NCBI GenBank assembly: GCA_021777755.1
Contig: JAJYDE010000010.1
Location: 48,421-112,420 of the forward strand
Length of the DNA: 64,000 nucleotides
DNA from: Deltaproteobacteria bacterium
GTDB taxonomy: Bacteria; Desulfobacterota; Syntrophobacteria; Syntrophobacterales; Syntrophobacteraceae
Reading direction: 5' to 3'
Made by a program: the position numbers and the translations under genes. The notes below the pieces were generated by a model, which saw nothing but the letters and a program-made list of their open reading frames with translations, ran no database searches and was not told where the DNA came from. Shown here piece by piece: positions 25,350-36,200 of the stretch (the stretch's first letter is position 1; the number at the start of each line of letters is the position of its first letter).

Positions 25350-26936
25350 CTAGCCGCTTGCGGCCCGGTTTTTTAAAAGTTTTCTGCCCACGGGGCCTAT
25401 TCGGTCCAGAAAGGGCCTTGCCAGTTCGGGAACGAAATGAGCACTGAGCAAGGCGAAAAGGACGCCGAAGACGACTCCGCTCAGGACGATCTCCGAAAGG
25501 GCGGACAAATACGGGGAAAAATGAGGATCGAAGGGAATCGCTTTTTTGGCGGCCCAGGCGGGGGCTAAAGCCACACAAGTCAAAACGACGATCTTGCCCG
25601 TTGCCGAAAAAAGCCCGCTGAAAGCCTCGCCTCCGGCTTTGAGCTTCCACCATGCGGCCATGGCCGCCGTGTATAAAAACAGGGCCCACACACTGGCCCA
25701 TGCGACTCCGGCCGCTCCGATGTGAACGGCCATAAGATAGAAGAGCGGAATCACGAGCACCGTGACAAGGGTGCCGAGAACCGCCGGGGTGAGGGTATCG
25801 AGCTTTGCGTAGAAAGCCCTGCTCAACACCTGCTGGACTCCCCAGCAGGGAACGCACACAAGCAGCACTTGCAGCAGTCGGGCCGTTATGAACGAGTCCG
25901 CGGCGTCAAACCTGCCCTGCTGAAAGATCAGCCGGATCGTTGGCCCGGCAATCAGCATCATCCAGGCGCACACCGGTATGAGAAGAGTCATTACGTTTTG
26001 CAGGGCCGATTTTATGGTCCGATAGAGCCTCGGGAGGTCGCCCTTGACGTAGAGATCGGCCATGAACGGAAATGAGGCCATGCCGGCCGCCTGGGCCACC
26101 ACGCTTACCGGAACCATCATGATGCGGCGCGCATAGCTGAGCCAGCTCACCGCCCCGGCCTGGGCGAAGGAGCCGAAAATCCGCATGAATTGCTGGTCCA
26201 AAACCGTTATGGACTGCCCGATCATGAGGGGCAGGGCCACGAGGAAGTAACTTTTAAGTCCCGGGTGGAAAATCGACCAACTGAAACGAAAGCCGCCTCC
26301 GTACTTTACCGCCAGAAAAGGTAGCAAGAGGTTGCCGGCGAAGGCCCCGAAAAGCACACCCCAGCAAAAACCCTCCATGCCTCTTGAGCGCAGAAGGAGC
26401 CCTCCGGCTATGATAAAGATGTTATAGACGACGGAGACCAAGGCGGGGACGAAGAACTGTTTGCGCATGAAAAGAATGCCCGTAAGGCATGAGCCGCAAA
26501 GGAAAAATATCTGCGCGGGAAGAATTATGCGCAGGAAAAACGCAAGGCGGGCCAGCTCCCGCGCGTCCAGTCCGGGAGCTGCCAGGCGGGCCAGAGTTGA
26601 GGCCGAAAAAAAGGCCACCGCGGTGAGGGTGCAAATCGAAAAGGTTACCCATAGAAAGACGCTTGAAAAAAACCGCCAGCCTTCTTGCTCGTTTTCCTCG
26701 AAATACCTGGTGAGAAACGGGATCAGGGTAATCGAAAAGTAGCCACCGGCAAGCATGTAATTGATGAGGTCGGGAATTACGAAGGCGGCGAAATAGAGGT
26801 CCGATTCGCGGGTCGCCCCGAAAAGAAGCGAAATGAGCTTGTCGCGAAACAGTCCCATGAAGCGGGAGAGCAGTATGCCTCCGCCTACGATAACCGCTGC
26901 CAACCCCATCTGCTGGCGTGTTTTCCAAAATGCCAT
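25350..26936 (-). CDS. murJ: lipid II flippase MurJ (MviN)
   Basis: 528-residue membrane protein with about fourteen helices. The N terminus GLAAVIVGGGILLSRFMGLFRDKLISLLFG and the following DLYFAAFVIPDLI (split here as AAFVIPDLINYMLAGG) are diagnostic of MurJ. It moves lipid II across the inner membrane for peptidoglycan synthesis. I start at ATG 26936; the frame is open to 27008. Confidence 0.9.
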   Translation of the reverse strand: MAFWKTRQQMGLAAVIVGGGILLSRFMGLFRDKLISLLFGATRESDLYFAAFVIPDLINYMLAGGYFSITLIPFLTRYFEENEQEGWRFFSSVFLWVTFSICTLTAVAFFSASTLARLAAPGLDARELARLAFFLRIILPAQIFFLCGSCLTGILFMRKQFFVPALVSVVYNIFIIAGGLLLRSRGMEGFCWGVLFGAFAGNLLLPFLAVKYGGGFRFSWSIFHPGLKSYFLVALPLMIGQSITVLDQQFMRIFGSFAQAGAVSWLSYARRIMMVPVSVVAQAAGMASFPFMADLYVKGDLPRLYRTIKSALQNVMTLLIPVCAWMMLIAGPTIRLIFQQGRFDAADSFITARLLQVLLVCVPCWGVQQVLSRAFYAKLDTLTPAVLGTLVTVLVIPLFYLMAVHIGAAGVAWASVWALFLYTAAMAAWWKLKAGGEAFSGLFSATGKIVVLTCVALAPAWAAKKAIPFDPHFSPYLSALSEIVLSGVVFGVLFALLSAHFVPELARPFLDRIGPVGRKLLKNRAASG

Positions 26937-27019
26937 AGCTGCTTTCGTCTTGCGGGCCGAGTTGGCGTCGGGCGCCCGAGCCGTTGGCGATAAGCATACT
27001 AAAGGCAACCGGGCAAAAC

Positions 27020-27081
27020 CAGTAAATAGTGTCCGTACGGAAACCGCGGGATTCGGGGATTTTTGTTAGACAGTAAATAGT
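27020..27081. repeat. 11-bp direct repeats flanking a piece of the 9.9-kb element's terminal sequence
   Basis: CAGTAAATAGT occurs at 27020-27030 and 27071-27081. Between them is AGTGTCC-N4-GGAAACCGCGGGATTCGG (27029-27056), the same as the left end of the element at 9915-9941, and a perfect palindrome TCCGTACGGA (27032-27041). This may be a solo end or excision footprint with a target duplication. Confidence 0.5.
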
Positions 27082-27222
27082 TGAATGCGGCCGGGATGAT
27101 AAATGGCTTTCAACCGTTTTGGAAAATATGTATCATACCGGGTTGCACCAAAGACGAAGTTGTGCCCGGAGGGTAGGATGGATGAGGCGATCCGGGATTT
27201 TTTAGAGCAAAGGGCATTTATT

Positions 27223-28263
27223 ATGAAACTTGGAATGACAGGATTGGGCAGGACCGGCAAGACAACCGTATTCGACGCATTGACCGGAAGGAACGCGGAA
27301 TCGGCGGCGGGAGGCCAGACGGGGCCGGTGCTCGGCGTGGTGTCTGTGCCGGATGCAAGGGTTGACTGGCTTAGCGCCCTCTATCGGCCCAAAAAAACCA
27401 CATACGCGCAGATCACCTACATGGACCTCCAGGCTATTCCGGGCATGGCGGACAACAAGCAGGAATATATGGCGCTGTTGCTGACCCACATGAGACCGAT
27501 GGACGCCCTTATCATGGTGGTGCGCAACTTCGCCGATCCGGTGCTCGGAGCGGCCGATCCGGCGCGGGATCTCAGGGAGCTGGAGGACGAATTTTTGATC
27601 GCGGACCTGGCTTCGGTCGAAAAGCGGCTGGAAAAGCTGGAAGCCGAATCCAAACGGGGGAAAAAACCTGCCGGAGCGGAAAAAGAACTCCTTGAAAAAT
27701 GCGCCGAAACGCTAAATAACGAGCAGCCTCTTCGAACGATCTCCGAGATTTGCGCCAAGCCCGAACTGCGGGGTTATACGTTTCTATCCGCAAAGCCCCT
27801 GCTGGTGATTGTAAACAATCAGGACGAAGACGGCTCGATGCCCTCTTTGCCTCTAAGGGCCGCCGAGGCTGTTGTTGTGCGGGGCAAACTCGAGATGGAA
27901 CTGGCCCAGCTTTCGAGTGAAGAAGCCGAATCGTTCATGAAGGATTTCGACATCAAGGAATCGGCCATGGACAGGGTGATAAGGAGTTCTTTTTCCCTGC
28001 TCGATCTGATCTCCTTTCTGACGGTGGGCGAAGATGAGGTAAGGGCCTGGAACATTCCGAGAAACATGCCGGCGGTCGATGCCGCGGGCGCCATTCACTC
28101 GGATATCCAGAGGGGGTTTATTCGCGCCGAGGTGGTGGCCTTCGAAGAGCTGAAAAAAGCGGGCGATTACGCCGCGGCAAGAAAGCAGGGAGTGGTCCGG
28201 CTGGAAGGCAAGACCTATCCTGTTCAGGATGGAGACATCATTAATTTCAGATTCAATGTTTAA
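27223..28263 (+). CDS. YchF-like P-loop NTPase with C-terminal TGS domain
   Basis: 346-residue Obg-superfamily protein. Walker A reads GLGRTGKTTVFDALTG rather than the usual YchF GLPNVGKST. A DLQAIPGMAD switch II region, a coiled-coil arm (about residues 120-175) and a TGS-like domain ending QDGDIINFRFNV follow. This is a paralogue of YchF rather than the canonical ribosome-associated protein; ATP or GTP preference is unknown. ATG 27223 begins the conserved fold; the frame is open from 27103. Confidence 0.82.
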   Translation: MKLGMTGLGRTGKTTVFDALTGRNAESAAGGQTGPVLGVVSVPDARVDWLSALYRPKKTTYAQITYMDLQAIPGMADNKQEYMALLLTHMRPMDALIMVVRNFADPVLGAADPARDLRELEDEFLIADLASVEKRLEKLEAESKRGKKPAGAEKELLEKCAETLNNEQPLRTISEICAKPELRGYTFLSAKPLLVIVNNQDEDGSMPSLPLRAAEAVVVRGKLEMELAQLSSEEAESFMKDFDIKESAMDRVIRSSFSLLDLISFLTVGEDEVRAWNIPRNMPAVDAAGAIHSDIQRGFIRAEVVAFEELKKAGDYAAARKQGVVRLEGKTYPVQDGDIINFRFNV

Positions 28264-28301
28264 CGGCTCCAGCCGCGGGAGAGCCCCGCGAGGCGGCGGG
28301 T

Positions 28302-28853
28302 ATGGAAAAAGTCAGCATACATATCGGGGACTGCCATGCCGGCAAGCGGGCCATGATTATTGAAACCCTTCTGGGCTCCTGTGTTGCGGTGTGTTTGATC
28401 GATCCGGTGGAAAAAATCGGAGGAATGAACCATATTTTGCTGCCCGGAGAGGCCCGGGTGGGCCGTTGCGACGCCGTTACCCGCTACGCGGTAAACGCCA
28501 TGGAACTTCTCATCAACAAAATCATGGCGCTTGGAGGCAACCGGAGTCGCCTTCGAGCCAAAGTCTTTGGCGGGGCGCACGTTATTGCGGCCTTTTCCGG
28601 GGCGAACAGCATGGGGAGAATAAACGTCAATTTCGTTTTGAACTTCCTCAAGCTGGAAGCCATCCCCGTGGTCGCTCGCGACCTTGGGGGCCGGGACGCC
28701 AGGAGAATCTATTTTCGTACGGATACGGGGGAAGTTTTCCTCAAGCGGATTGCTTTTGCCAAGCGACACTCGGTCGGTGCGCAGGAGCATAAACTGCAAA
28801 AACGGATACGAAGCGAGATCGAAAAGGGCGGCGAGATAACTCTTTTTACCTGA
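28302..28853 (+). CDS. cheD: CheD-like chemoreceptor glutamine deamidase
   Basis: 183-residue protein with the CheD core: a TLLGSCVAV segment with the catalytic Cys, followed by GGMNHILLPGE with the catalytic His, and KVFGGAHVI. It would deamidate glutamines on methyl-accepting receptors. No other chemotaxis gene is present in the window. It is 38 bases after the YchF-like gene. Confidence 0.87.
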   Translation: MEKVSIHIGDCHAGKRAMIIETLLGSCVAVCLIDPVEKIGGMNHILLPGEARVGRCDAVTRYAVNAMELLINKIMALGGNRSRLRAKVFGGAHVIAAFSGANSMGRINVNFVLNFLKLEAIPVVARDLGGRDARRIYFRTDTGEVFLKRIAFAKRHSVGAQEHKLQKRIRSEIEKGGEITLFT

Positions 28854-29000
28854 TCACGCGGTCCGGCGGCATTCTTGACCGGTCTGCAGCCCTTCCGCAA
28901 GCTTTCCGGAATAAAGTCTCGACCTCCCGGTTTTTCCCCCTGAGTTGATTGTCACACCCGCCCCGTGGTGCATTTTGAGCGGCCTGAAGGAGGATATCTT

Positions 29001-30404
29001 TTGACCGAGACAAGAATTGAGTCCGACAGCTTCGGTGACGTTGCGGTGCCCGCCGATAAACTGTGGGGGGCACAAACCCAGCGTTGCCTGGAATATTTCA
29101 GCATCGGGGCGGATCTGATGCCCCGGGAGATGATCGGTGCCTATGCGATTTTGAAAAAGGCCGCGGCCATCGCCAACCATGAAGGCAAGCGGCTCGAAGA
29201 CGAGCCGTACAGGCTGATCGTTGCGGTTTGTGACGAAATCCTCGGGGGCCTTCACCGGGAGATGTTTCCCCTGCGCGTGTGGATGACGGGAAGCGGAACG
29301 CAGTTCAACATGAATGTAAACGAAGTGATTTCCAATCGCTGCTGCCAACTGGCCGGCACACCCCTCGGGAGCAAAAGGCCCGTCCACCCCAACGATCACG
29401 TCAACAGGTCCCAGTCGACCAACGACACATTTCCTTCCGCCATGCACATAGCGGCGGCCGTTGGGGTAAAAGACCGCCTGATCCCGGCTGTTCGGGCGCT
29501 GCGGGAGGCGATCGCGGCAAAGGCTGTGGAGTGGAAGTCGATTATAAAGATTGGTCGCACCCACATGCAGGATGCAACGCCGCTCACCCTCGGGCAGGAA
29601 TGGTCCGGCTATGCGGGGATGCTTTCTGAAAACCTCGAGCGGCTCGATGAGGCGCTAAAGGGAGTCTACCGCCTTGCCCTGGGCGGGACGGCGGTCGGCA
29701 CGGGCCTCAACTGCGCACCCGGCTTTGCCGAAGCCGCCGTAGCCCGTATTGCTCATTTTACCGGCCTGCCCTTTACAAGCGCACCGAACAAGTTCACGGC
29801 GCAGGGGGCTCACGACGCGCTAGTCCAGCTTTCGGCCACGATGCGCACCCTTGCGGTATCTCTTTACAAGATCGCAAACGATATTCGTTTGCTCTCCTGC
29901 GGTCCCAGGGCGGGACTGGCCGAACTGCTGATTCCCGAAAACGAACCCGGCTCCTCGATCATGCCCGGCAAGGTAAACCCGACTCAGGCCGAAGCCCTGA
30001 CCATGATCGCCGCGCAGGTGATGGCTAACGATTTGGCCGTGGCGCTGGGGGGCGCCGGAGGCCATCTCGAGATGAACGTCTATAAGCCTTTGATGATCTT
30101 TAACATCATGAATTCCATTACAATCCTGACCGATGGTTGTACAAATTTCAGAAAGTTCCTGGTGGAGGGCGCAAGGCCCAATCTGAAGAATATCGCCCGA
30201 TACGTCGAGCGCTCCCTGATGCTGGTGACACCTCTTGCCACGGTCATCGGGTATGACAAGGCGGCTGAAGTCGCGCATTTCGCAGACGTTAACGACCTCA
30301 CGCTAAAAGAGGCCGCGCTCAGGCTGGGGCTGGTGAGCGCCGAAGAATTCGACCGCGTGGTGGACCCCGCGAAGATGGTCGCCCCCTATGTGGCGGGCGA
30401 GTAA
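29001..30404 (+). CDS. fumC: fumarate hydratase, class II
   Basis: 467-residue iron-independent fumarase. The signature [13 protein letters not shown] is complete, as are the [15 protein letters not shown] and [10 protein letters not shown] active-site stretches. It interconverts fumarate and malate in the propionate/succinate oxidation route. The start is the TTG at 29001: AAGGAGG at 28987-28993 lies 7 bases before it, while an in-frame ATG at 28965 has no such site. Confidence 0.94.
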   Translation: MTETRIESDSFGDVAVPADKLWGAQTQRCLEYFSIGADLMPREMIGAYAILKKAAAIANHEGKRLEDEPYRLIVAVCDEILGGLHREMFPLRVWMTGSGTQFNMNVNEVISNRCCQLAGTPLGSKRPVHPNDHVNRSQSTNDTFPSAMHIAAAVGVKDRLIPAVRALREAIAAKAVEWKSIIKIGRTHMQDATPLTLGQEWSGYAGMLSENLERLDEALKGVYRLALGGTAVGTGLNCAPGFAEAAVARIAHFTGLPFTSAPNKFTAQGAHDALVQLSATMRTLAVSLYKIANDIRLLSCGPRAGLAELLIPENEPGSSIMPGKVNPTQAEALTMIAAQVMANDLAVALGGAGGHLEMNVYKPLMIFNIMNSITILTDGCTNFRKFLVEGARPNLKNIARYVERSLMLVTPLATVIGYDKAAEVAHFADVNDLTLKEAALRLGLVSAEEFDRVVDPAKMVAPYVAGE

Positions 30405-30499
30405 AAGAGATGCGCCGGGGGGGAAGGCCCGGCGTGGAGGCAAAACCGCACAAAAGGCGGGCGCGCAAGCCAAAAATCCAAAATCGGGGCAGCCTGTTC

Positions 30500-30528
30500 T
30501 TGACTCGCAGCCATCGCGGTGCTAATCT
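30500..30528 (+). promoter_or_regulatory. promoter of tRNA-Pro
   Basis: TTGACT (30500-30505) and TAATCT (30523-30528) with a 17-base spacer; the -10 ends 11 bases before the tRNA 5' end. Confidence 0.5.
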
Positions 30529-30539
30529 CCAATTTTTAT

Positions 30540-30614
30540 CGGGACGTGGCGCAGCCTGGTTAGCGCGCTTGCTTGGGGTGCAAGAGGTCGGCCGTTCAAA
30601 TCGGCTCGTCCCGA
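30540..30614 (+). tRNA. tRNA-Pro (GGG anticodon)
   Basis: Acceptor stem CGGGACG/CGTCCCG, D-arm GCGC...GCGC, anticodon stem CTTGC/GCAAG around loop TTGGGGT (anticodon GGG), and T-arm with GTTCAAATC. Discriminator base A at 30614. The 3' CCA is not encoded. The following 315 bases to 30930 contain no gene I can support. Confidence 0.92.
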
Positions 30615-30929
30615 TTCGATTCAGTCTCCGACCAACACAATTGGTTGACAAATATGGGGAACTCATCGATCCGGGCGGGCACTCCCTTTTTTCTTCCAGG
30701 CGAGGGCGAAAAGAAATCGCCTTTTCCGAAGCTCCTTTCATTTAGAGATCAACTTCATCACTCCACCTTCGTGGCTGAAAAAATAATAAGAATCAAGTGG
30801 ATCGAAAAACTTGGAACCGGGGTTGAACTCGGAGCCCCTCATAAACAGTGGCCTGACATTGGCGAAATGTTGGTCCACCCCGGCCGCCATATCCCGGGTG
30901 TGGACCGAGCCAAACGAGAGGATTACCGC

Positions 30930-31832
30930 ATGAAGGCGAATTTCAGGGGAAAATCCCCAGCAATTTTACTCGCTTTTCTTTTTGTCGTCTTTTTTCTTAT
31001 GACTTCGAGCGCCCTGGCCAGGGTGGGAGGTGGGGGCTCCTATGGGAGTCGTGGAAGCCGAAGCTTTTCGGCACCAAGAATGCCCTCTTCGAACTACTCA
31101 TCGGGCAGTCGATCCTCCGGGTCCGGATATTCCAACGGGTCGCCAACTCCAAGCCACAGCCCCTTTTGGGGTGGTTTCGCCGGAGGAATGCTGGGCGGCA
31201 TGATGTTCGGCAGACCGATGGGGGGCATAGGGTTATTCGATATCATCATCCTGTTGCTTGTTTTGCATTTCGCATGGAAGTTTTTTAAAAGGGGACGCGC
31301 CGATTTCGCGCAACCCGCCAACGATTCACAGCAGTATTTCGAAGCCGAGGGCCCGGGGCGGGTCGAGGAGGCTCGAAACATGGAGGTCGATGAAGGATTG
31401 CGAAAGTTTCGCGAGATCGACCCGGGATTTTCCGAAGATGGTCTCAAGGAAAAGTTCCAGGATATTTTCTTTCGCGTTCAGGCCGCATGGATGAATCGCA
31501 ATCTCGATGGAATCTACCAGTTGCTCGCCCCGGAAATGGTGGCCTATTTCGGGGAAGAAATAAAGAAGATGAAAGACCTGGGGCAAATCAACCGGCTCGA
31601 AAACATCGCCGTCAGGAAAGTCGAAATCACCGAGATTTGGCAGGAAGAGGGGCGGGATTATGTCACCGTGCTGATCACGGCAAACCTGCTCGACTATACC
31701 GAAGATGAGCATAACGGCCAAATTGTTGCCGGAGACCGGATGAATCCCGTAAAATTCCAGGAATTCTGGTCATTTTGCCGCGATTTCAGTTCGCTGGACT
31801 GGCAACTGACCGCCATCAATCAGGTCGGATGA
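30930..31832 (+). CDS. Tim44-like domain protein, membrane anchored
   Basis: 300 residues. N-terminal signal or anchor helix (SPAILLAFLFVVFFLMTSSALA), then a Gly/Ser-rich low-complexity part, a second hydrophobic helix (about 100-115), and a C-terminal domain (about 150-300) of the Tim44/NTF2-like fold with EGLRKFREIDPGFSEDGLKE and the VEITEIWQEEGRDYVTVLI strands. In bacteria these proteins have no defined function; the fold binds membranes or small ligands. ATG 30930 follows AGAGGA. Operon with the next gene (27 bases apart). Confidence 0.82.
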   Translation: MKANFRGKSPAILLAFLFVVFFLMTSSALARVGGGGSYGSRGSRSFSAPRMPSSNYSSGSRSSGSGYSNGSPTPSHSPFWGGFAGGMLGGMMFGRPMGGIGLFDIIILLLVLHFAWKFFKRGRADFAQPANDSQQYFEAEGPGRVEEARNMEVDEGLRKFREIDPGFSEDGLKEKFQDIFFRVQAAWMNRNLDGIYQLLAPEMVAYFGEEIKKMKDLGQINRLENIAVRKVEITEIWQEEGRDYVTVLITANLLDYTEDEHNGQIVAGDRMNPVKFQEFWSFCRDFSSLDWQLTAINQVG

Positions 31833-31859
31833 GAAAACATCAGGGAAAAGGAGCTTTCC

Positions 31860-32624
31860 ATGAGTTTTTTGGCAAATCTGTTCAAAAAGCACGCTGAAAA
31901 TGCGATCACCTCCGTGCAGCAGTTTTTGGTGACTCTTGATCCGGAAACGGCCACCGAGGCCCAAATCGCCGAGTTTTCCGATCATTTGACCAAGGCAAGC
32001 GAGGAATTGGCCAAAGCCCGGGCCGATTATCAAAGAGAGGAAAAACAGGCCAGGGATATCGCGGCCCTTTATGACCAGAGGCTTCAGGCCGCAACGATCC
32101 TGGAACAGCAAGTCTCGGAGGCGAGCGATCCTTCCGGGAAAGCCGCGCTTTCGGCAAGCTTGGAGAAGCTGGTGTCCATGCTCGAGCAGATGAAGCCCGA
32201 GGTGGATAGGGAAAGGGAGCAAGCAGGCGAGGCCAAGCGGATGATGGAGGAACTGTCCCGGTTTGTCGAGGAATCGGCTGAAGCTTTGAAGCAGGCCCGC
32301 TCTCGCCTGGATCATGTCAAAACCGAGATGAGGCGCGCCGAGTTGGAAAAGGAGCGGGCCGAAAAACGGGCCAATACCGCGGAAGTGCTTTCCGGGATCA
32401 AAAAAGACAGCGGAAGCTTCAATGTCGCTTTGGACGCGATGCAAAAGAAGGCCGATGCCGACCGGCTGAAGGCCGACGCGGCCAACGAGCGCTCTCGGCT
32501 GCTAACGCCAACCAGCACCGAGACCGAAGACTCCAACATAGCTGCCGCGATGACACAGGCCTCCGGAAAGCCCGCGCCCCAAACCGGGGCTGTTTCGGAC
32601 AGGCTTGCCGCGTTGAGAAAGTAG
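31860..32624 (+). CDS. coiled-coil protein of unknown function
   Basis: 254-residue Ala/Glu/Lys-rich protein without signal peptide. Heptad-like stretches (about residues 45-190) predict long coiled coils; the first residues MSFLANLFKKHAENAIT may form an amphipathic helix. It resembles PspA-type scaffold proteins in character but I cannot assign it there. Its partner is the Tim44-domain protein immediately upstream, which suggests a joint envelope function (inference). Confidence 0.65.
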   Translation: MSFLANLFKKHAENAITSVQQFLVTLDPETATEAQIAEFSDHLTKASEELAKARADYQREEKQARDIAALYDQRLQAATILEQQVSEASDPSGKAALSASLEKLVSMLEQMKPEVDREREQAGEAKRMMEELSRFVEESAEALKQARSRLDHVKTEMRRAELEKERAEKRANTAEVLSGIKKDSGSFNVALDAMQKKADADRLKADAANERSRLLTPTSTETEDSNIAAAMTQASGKPAPQTGAVSDRLAALRK

Positions 32625-33251
32625 CGCTTGCGGGCGACTGTTCAATCCGGAAAAATCCCGCCGGGCGGGTAAGGCCTGTAAAGGCTGTGCCCGCCAGGAT
32701 TATGACGGGGTCGCGGGTGATGAAAGCAAAGTCGCCGGCCGGAGTGCGTAACGGCCGAAGGCGGGAAACGGAAAAGGTGGCAATAAGTGTTCCCCGGCGG
32801 GAAATGGACTGGCCATGACGATGACGGCTCGTGAGATTATCCGGCGACAGCGTGGAGTTGTGAAGAAGAGCTGAAATCGCAGTGATCCGAAGTCATCCAA
32901 CATGCCTCGCGCAAATGGGGGATGTCCTTCCCGGGCTCCTTCCACTTCCAGGATCATTCTTGAACAAATTCACGGTACGAAAATATTTTTCGATTTGCCA
33001 GGATGTAATTTTTCCATGATGAGGTGTGGGGTGGTTTGTGTCATGACCACACGGTGGCATTCCTGTTTTTTGCCCATCTCGTTTTGTGTTAAAAACTACA
33101 TACCGCTCATCGTTTATGGTGATGTTACCGATCCTTGCCGGAGGGCGGAATTGGTTTTTGGCATGGGCCAAATTGGTGCAAGCGATAGGCATTTTATTAC
33201 CGTCTTCGCTTTTCGGCTTTTCCGGGAAGCCTTTGATGGCGGGGAGCGAAT
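32625..33251. other. non-coding interval with nested GC-rich stems
   Basis: No convincing gene. At 32655-32700, GGCGGG pairs with CCCGCC around an inner GCCT-GTAA-AGGC stem with a GNRA-type tetraloop, followed by a CGGCCG pair. This could be a terminator region for the upstream pair or a small structured RNA. From about 32960 the sequence becomes AT-richer and probably holds the promoter of the sensor kinase; no -35/-10 pair stood out. Confidence 0.35.
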
Positions 33252-36200
33252 ATGCGGGATGAAAACAAATCCAAAGAGCAGCTCATAGCCGAACTGAATG
33301 AACTGCGTCCGCGGGTTGCGGAATTGGAGCGGGAACGCGCGGCTCTCGGAGAAACTTGCGCGGTACAATGCGACGGCGAGCTGAACTATCGTCAGTTGGC
33401 GGAAACAATCAAAGAAGTTTTCTGGATCGCCGATCTTGACGTTGCTAAAATAATTTATGTCAGCCCCGCTTACGAAGAAATATGGGGGCAAACCTGCGAA
33501 AGCCTGTATGCGGACCCCGGAGCCTGGACTGAATCGATTCATCCGCAAGAACGCCAAAAAGTAGTCGAGGCCATACTATCCGGGGGGACAGTCACACCGT
33601 CGAGTACCGGATAATACGACCTGATGGCTCTGTTCGTTGGATTCTGGACAGGGGGGGCTCCGTCCGCAATGCCTCGGGCGAGGTTTACCGAGTGGTTGGT
33701 ATCGCAGAGGACATCACTGAGCGCAAAAGGTCCGAGGAAGCCCTGCGCAAAAGTGAGGAGAAGTACCGGGAGCTTGTCGAAAACGCCAACAGCGCGATCA
33801 TCCGTTACGAAAGTGATGGCGCCATCACCTTCTTTAATGAATACGCCCAGAACTTCTTCGGTTACCGCGAAGAGGAGATAATTGGCAAAAACATCGGAAT
33901 TCTGGTTCCGAAACAGGATTCGCTCGGGGCCGATTTAACCACCCTTGTTCAGGACATCGTAAGTCATCCCGAGCGCCACGTTCAACGAATCAATGAAAAT
34001 ATATGCTCTGATGGCCGACGGGTGTGGATGGCTTGGACCAATAAGGCCGTAGTGACCGAAGGCGGGAATGTGGCCGAAATTTTAACGGTCGGCACCGATA
34101 TCACGGAGCGCAAGCAGGCCGAGGATGCCTTGAGGGAAAGGGATGCCCGTTTCCAGCTTATATTGAAAAACGCGGGAACGGTGGTCTTTGCCCAGAACAG
34201 GGAGCTGGTTTATACGGAGATCTTTAATCCGAACCAGCACCTTACGATAGCGATGGTGGTGGGAAGCAAAGACGAGGACCTGTTTTCCGGGGAAGATGCG
34301 CAGCGGCTGACAAAAATTAAAAGTGGCGTCCTGGAAACCGGCGAGCCCGCCTGCGAAGAGGTACTGCTCACGCTCGGCGGCAACCAATTCATCTACCTTC
34401 TCAATGTGGATCCCGTATTCGGCAAAACGGGCGAAGTCGAAGGGATCTGCTGCGCGGCGACGGATATCACCCGGCGCGAGCTTTCCGAAGCAGCATTGCG
34501 GCACAGGACCGAGGAACTCCAGCTCATCCTCGACACTGTTCCGGCAACCATTTGGTTCAAGGATAAAGACAACAACATTCTGCGTGTTAACAAGGCCGCC
34601 TGCGACATGATGGGCCTTCCGGCAACCGGTATCGAAAACAAACACGCAAGCGAGATATTTCCCGGCTGGCTGGCTGAAAAATACTACCGGGATGATCTGG
34701 AGGTGATCAGTTCCGGAAAGCCCGGGATGGGCATAGAGGAGCAGATCATTAATGCCGCCGGCGAGCTGCGCTGGGTCAACACCGACAAGGTGCCCTGGTT
34801 CGATGCGAAGGGCAACCTGGCCGGCGTGCTGGCCTTTGTGGTGGATGTAACGGAGCGCAAGCGGACTGAGCGGGAAAGGGAAAAGCTCCAGAGCGCGTTG
34901 GTTGCCGCAAGCAATCGGATCGCCCTGCACGTGCGGCAAACACCACTGGGTATTATTGAATTCGAGTGTGATGGTGCGATTTGCGAATGGAATCCGGCAG
35001 CGGAAAAAATATTCGGCTATTCGAGACAGGAAGCCGTAGGGCGGCATTGGCGCTTTTTGGTCCCGGCAGAAAACTTGGAACAGATGGGCGAGGTTTGGAA
35101 TTCCGTGGTAACGGGATGCAGCAACAGTTCGTCCGTTAGCGAGAACCGCACCCAAGAGGGTCGATTGATAATTTGTGACTGGCTCAACACAAAACTGGTG
35201 GATTCCAATGGCCGAGTCATCGGGGTAGCCTCGTTCGTGCAAGACATAACCGAGCGAAAAATGGCCGAGCAGGAACGAGAGAGGCTTCAAAGTCAACTTC
35301 TGCAGGCCCAGAAACTTGAGTCGGTGGGAAGACTTGCGGGAGGGGTGGCCCATGATTTCAACAACATGCTCGGAGTAATCCTCGGGCATTCCGAATTGGC
35401 TTTGGAGAAGATCGAGCCGGGTCACCCCGCCTGCCATGATCTGCTGGAGATCGCAGCCGCGGCCAACCGCTCAGCCAATTTGGTCCGCCAGTTGCTCGCC
35501 TTTGCTCGCAAACAGACAATCGTCCCGCGCGTTCTGAACCTTGATGAAGCCGTGGGGAGCGTGCTCAATATGATCCAACGGCTCATAGGGGAAAATATCC
35601 GCTTGAACTGGGAGCCCGGCGAGGGCGTATGGCCCGTCAGGATGGACCCCACCCAGGTGGACCAGATTCTGGCCAATCTGTGCGTCAACGCCCGAGACGC
35701 TATCGCCGGGATTGGCGGCATAAACATCGAAACCGGTAACACATCGATTGATGAAAATTATTGTATGCGGCGTTTGGACGCCTCCCCCGGGGAATACGTC
35801 GTTCTTTCGGTTCAGGACGACGGAGCCGGTATGGAGGACAAAACCCTGGCCAGGCTTTTCGAACCATTCTTTACCACAAAGGAGGTCGGCAAGGGGACCG
35901 GGTTGGGCCTTTCAACCGTTTACGGAATTGTCAGGCAAAACGGCGGGTTTATAGATGTGGACAGCAAACCGGGTCGGGGCACCACCTTCAGAATCCACCT
36001 GCCACGAACGGATGCTCCCCATTCTCAACCGCGGCCTGGCGAACCGAGCCTCGTTTCGCACAAGGGAACGGAGACCATTTTGCTGGTTGAAGACGAAATA
36101 TCAATTTTGGAATTGGGGAAAAGTATATTGGAGCGTTGCGGCTACAAGGTGTTGACGGCCAACGCTCCTGAAGAAGCCTTGAAGCTGGCGAAAAACTATT

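Noticed and set aside
32640..32800. c-di-GMP or cobalamin riboswitch
   Set aside because: Conserved core sequences of either class are not present.
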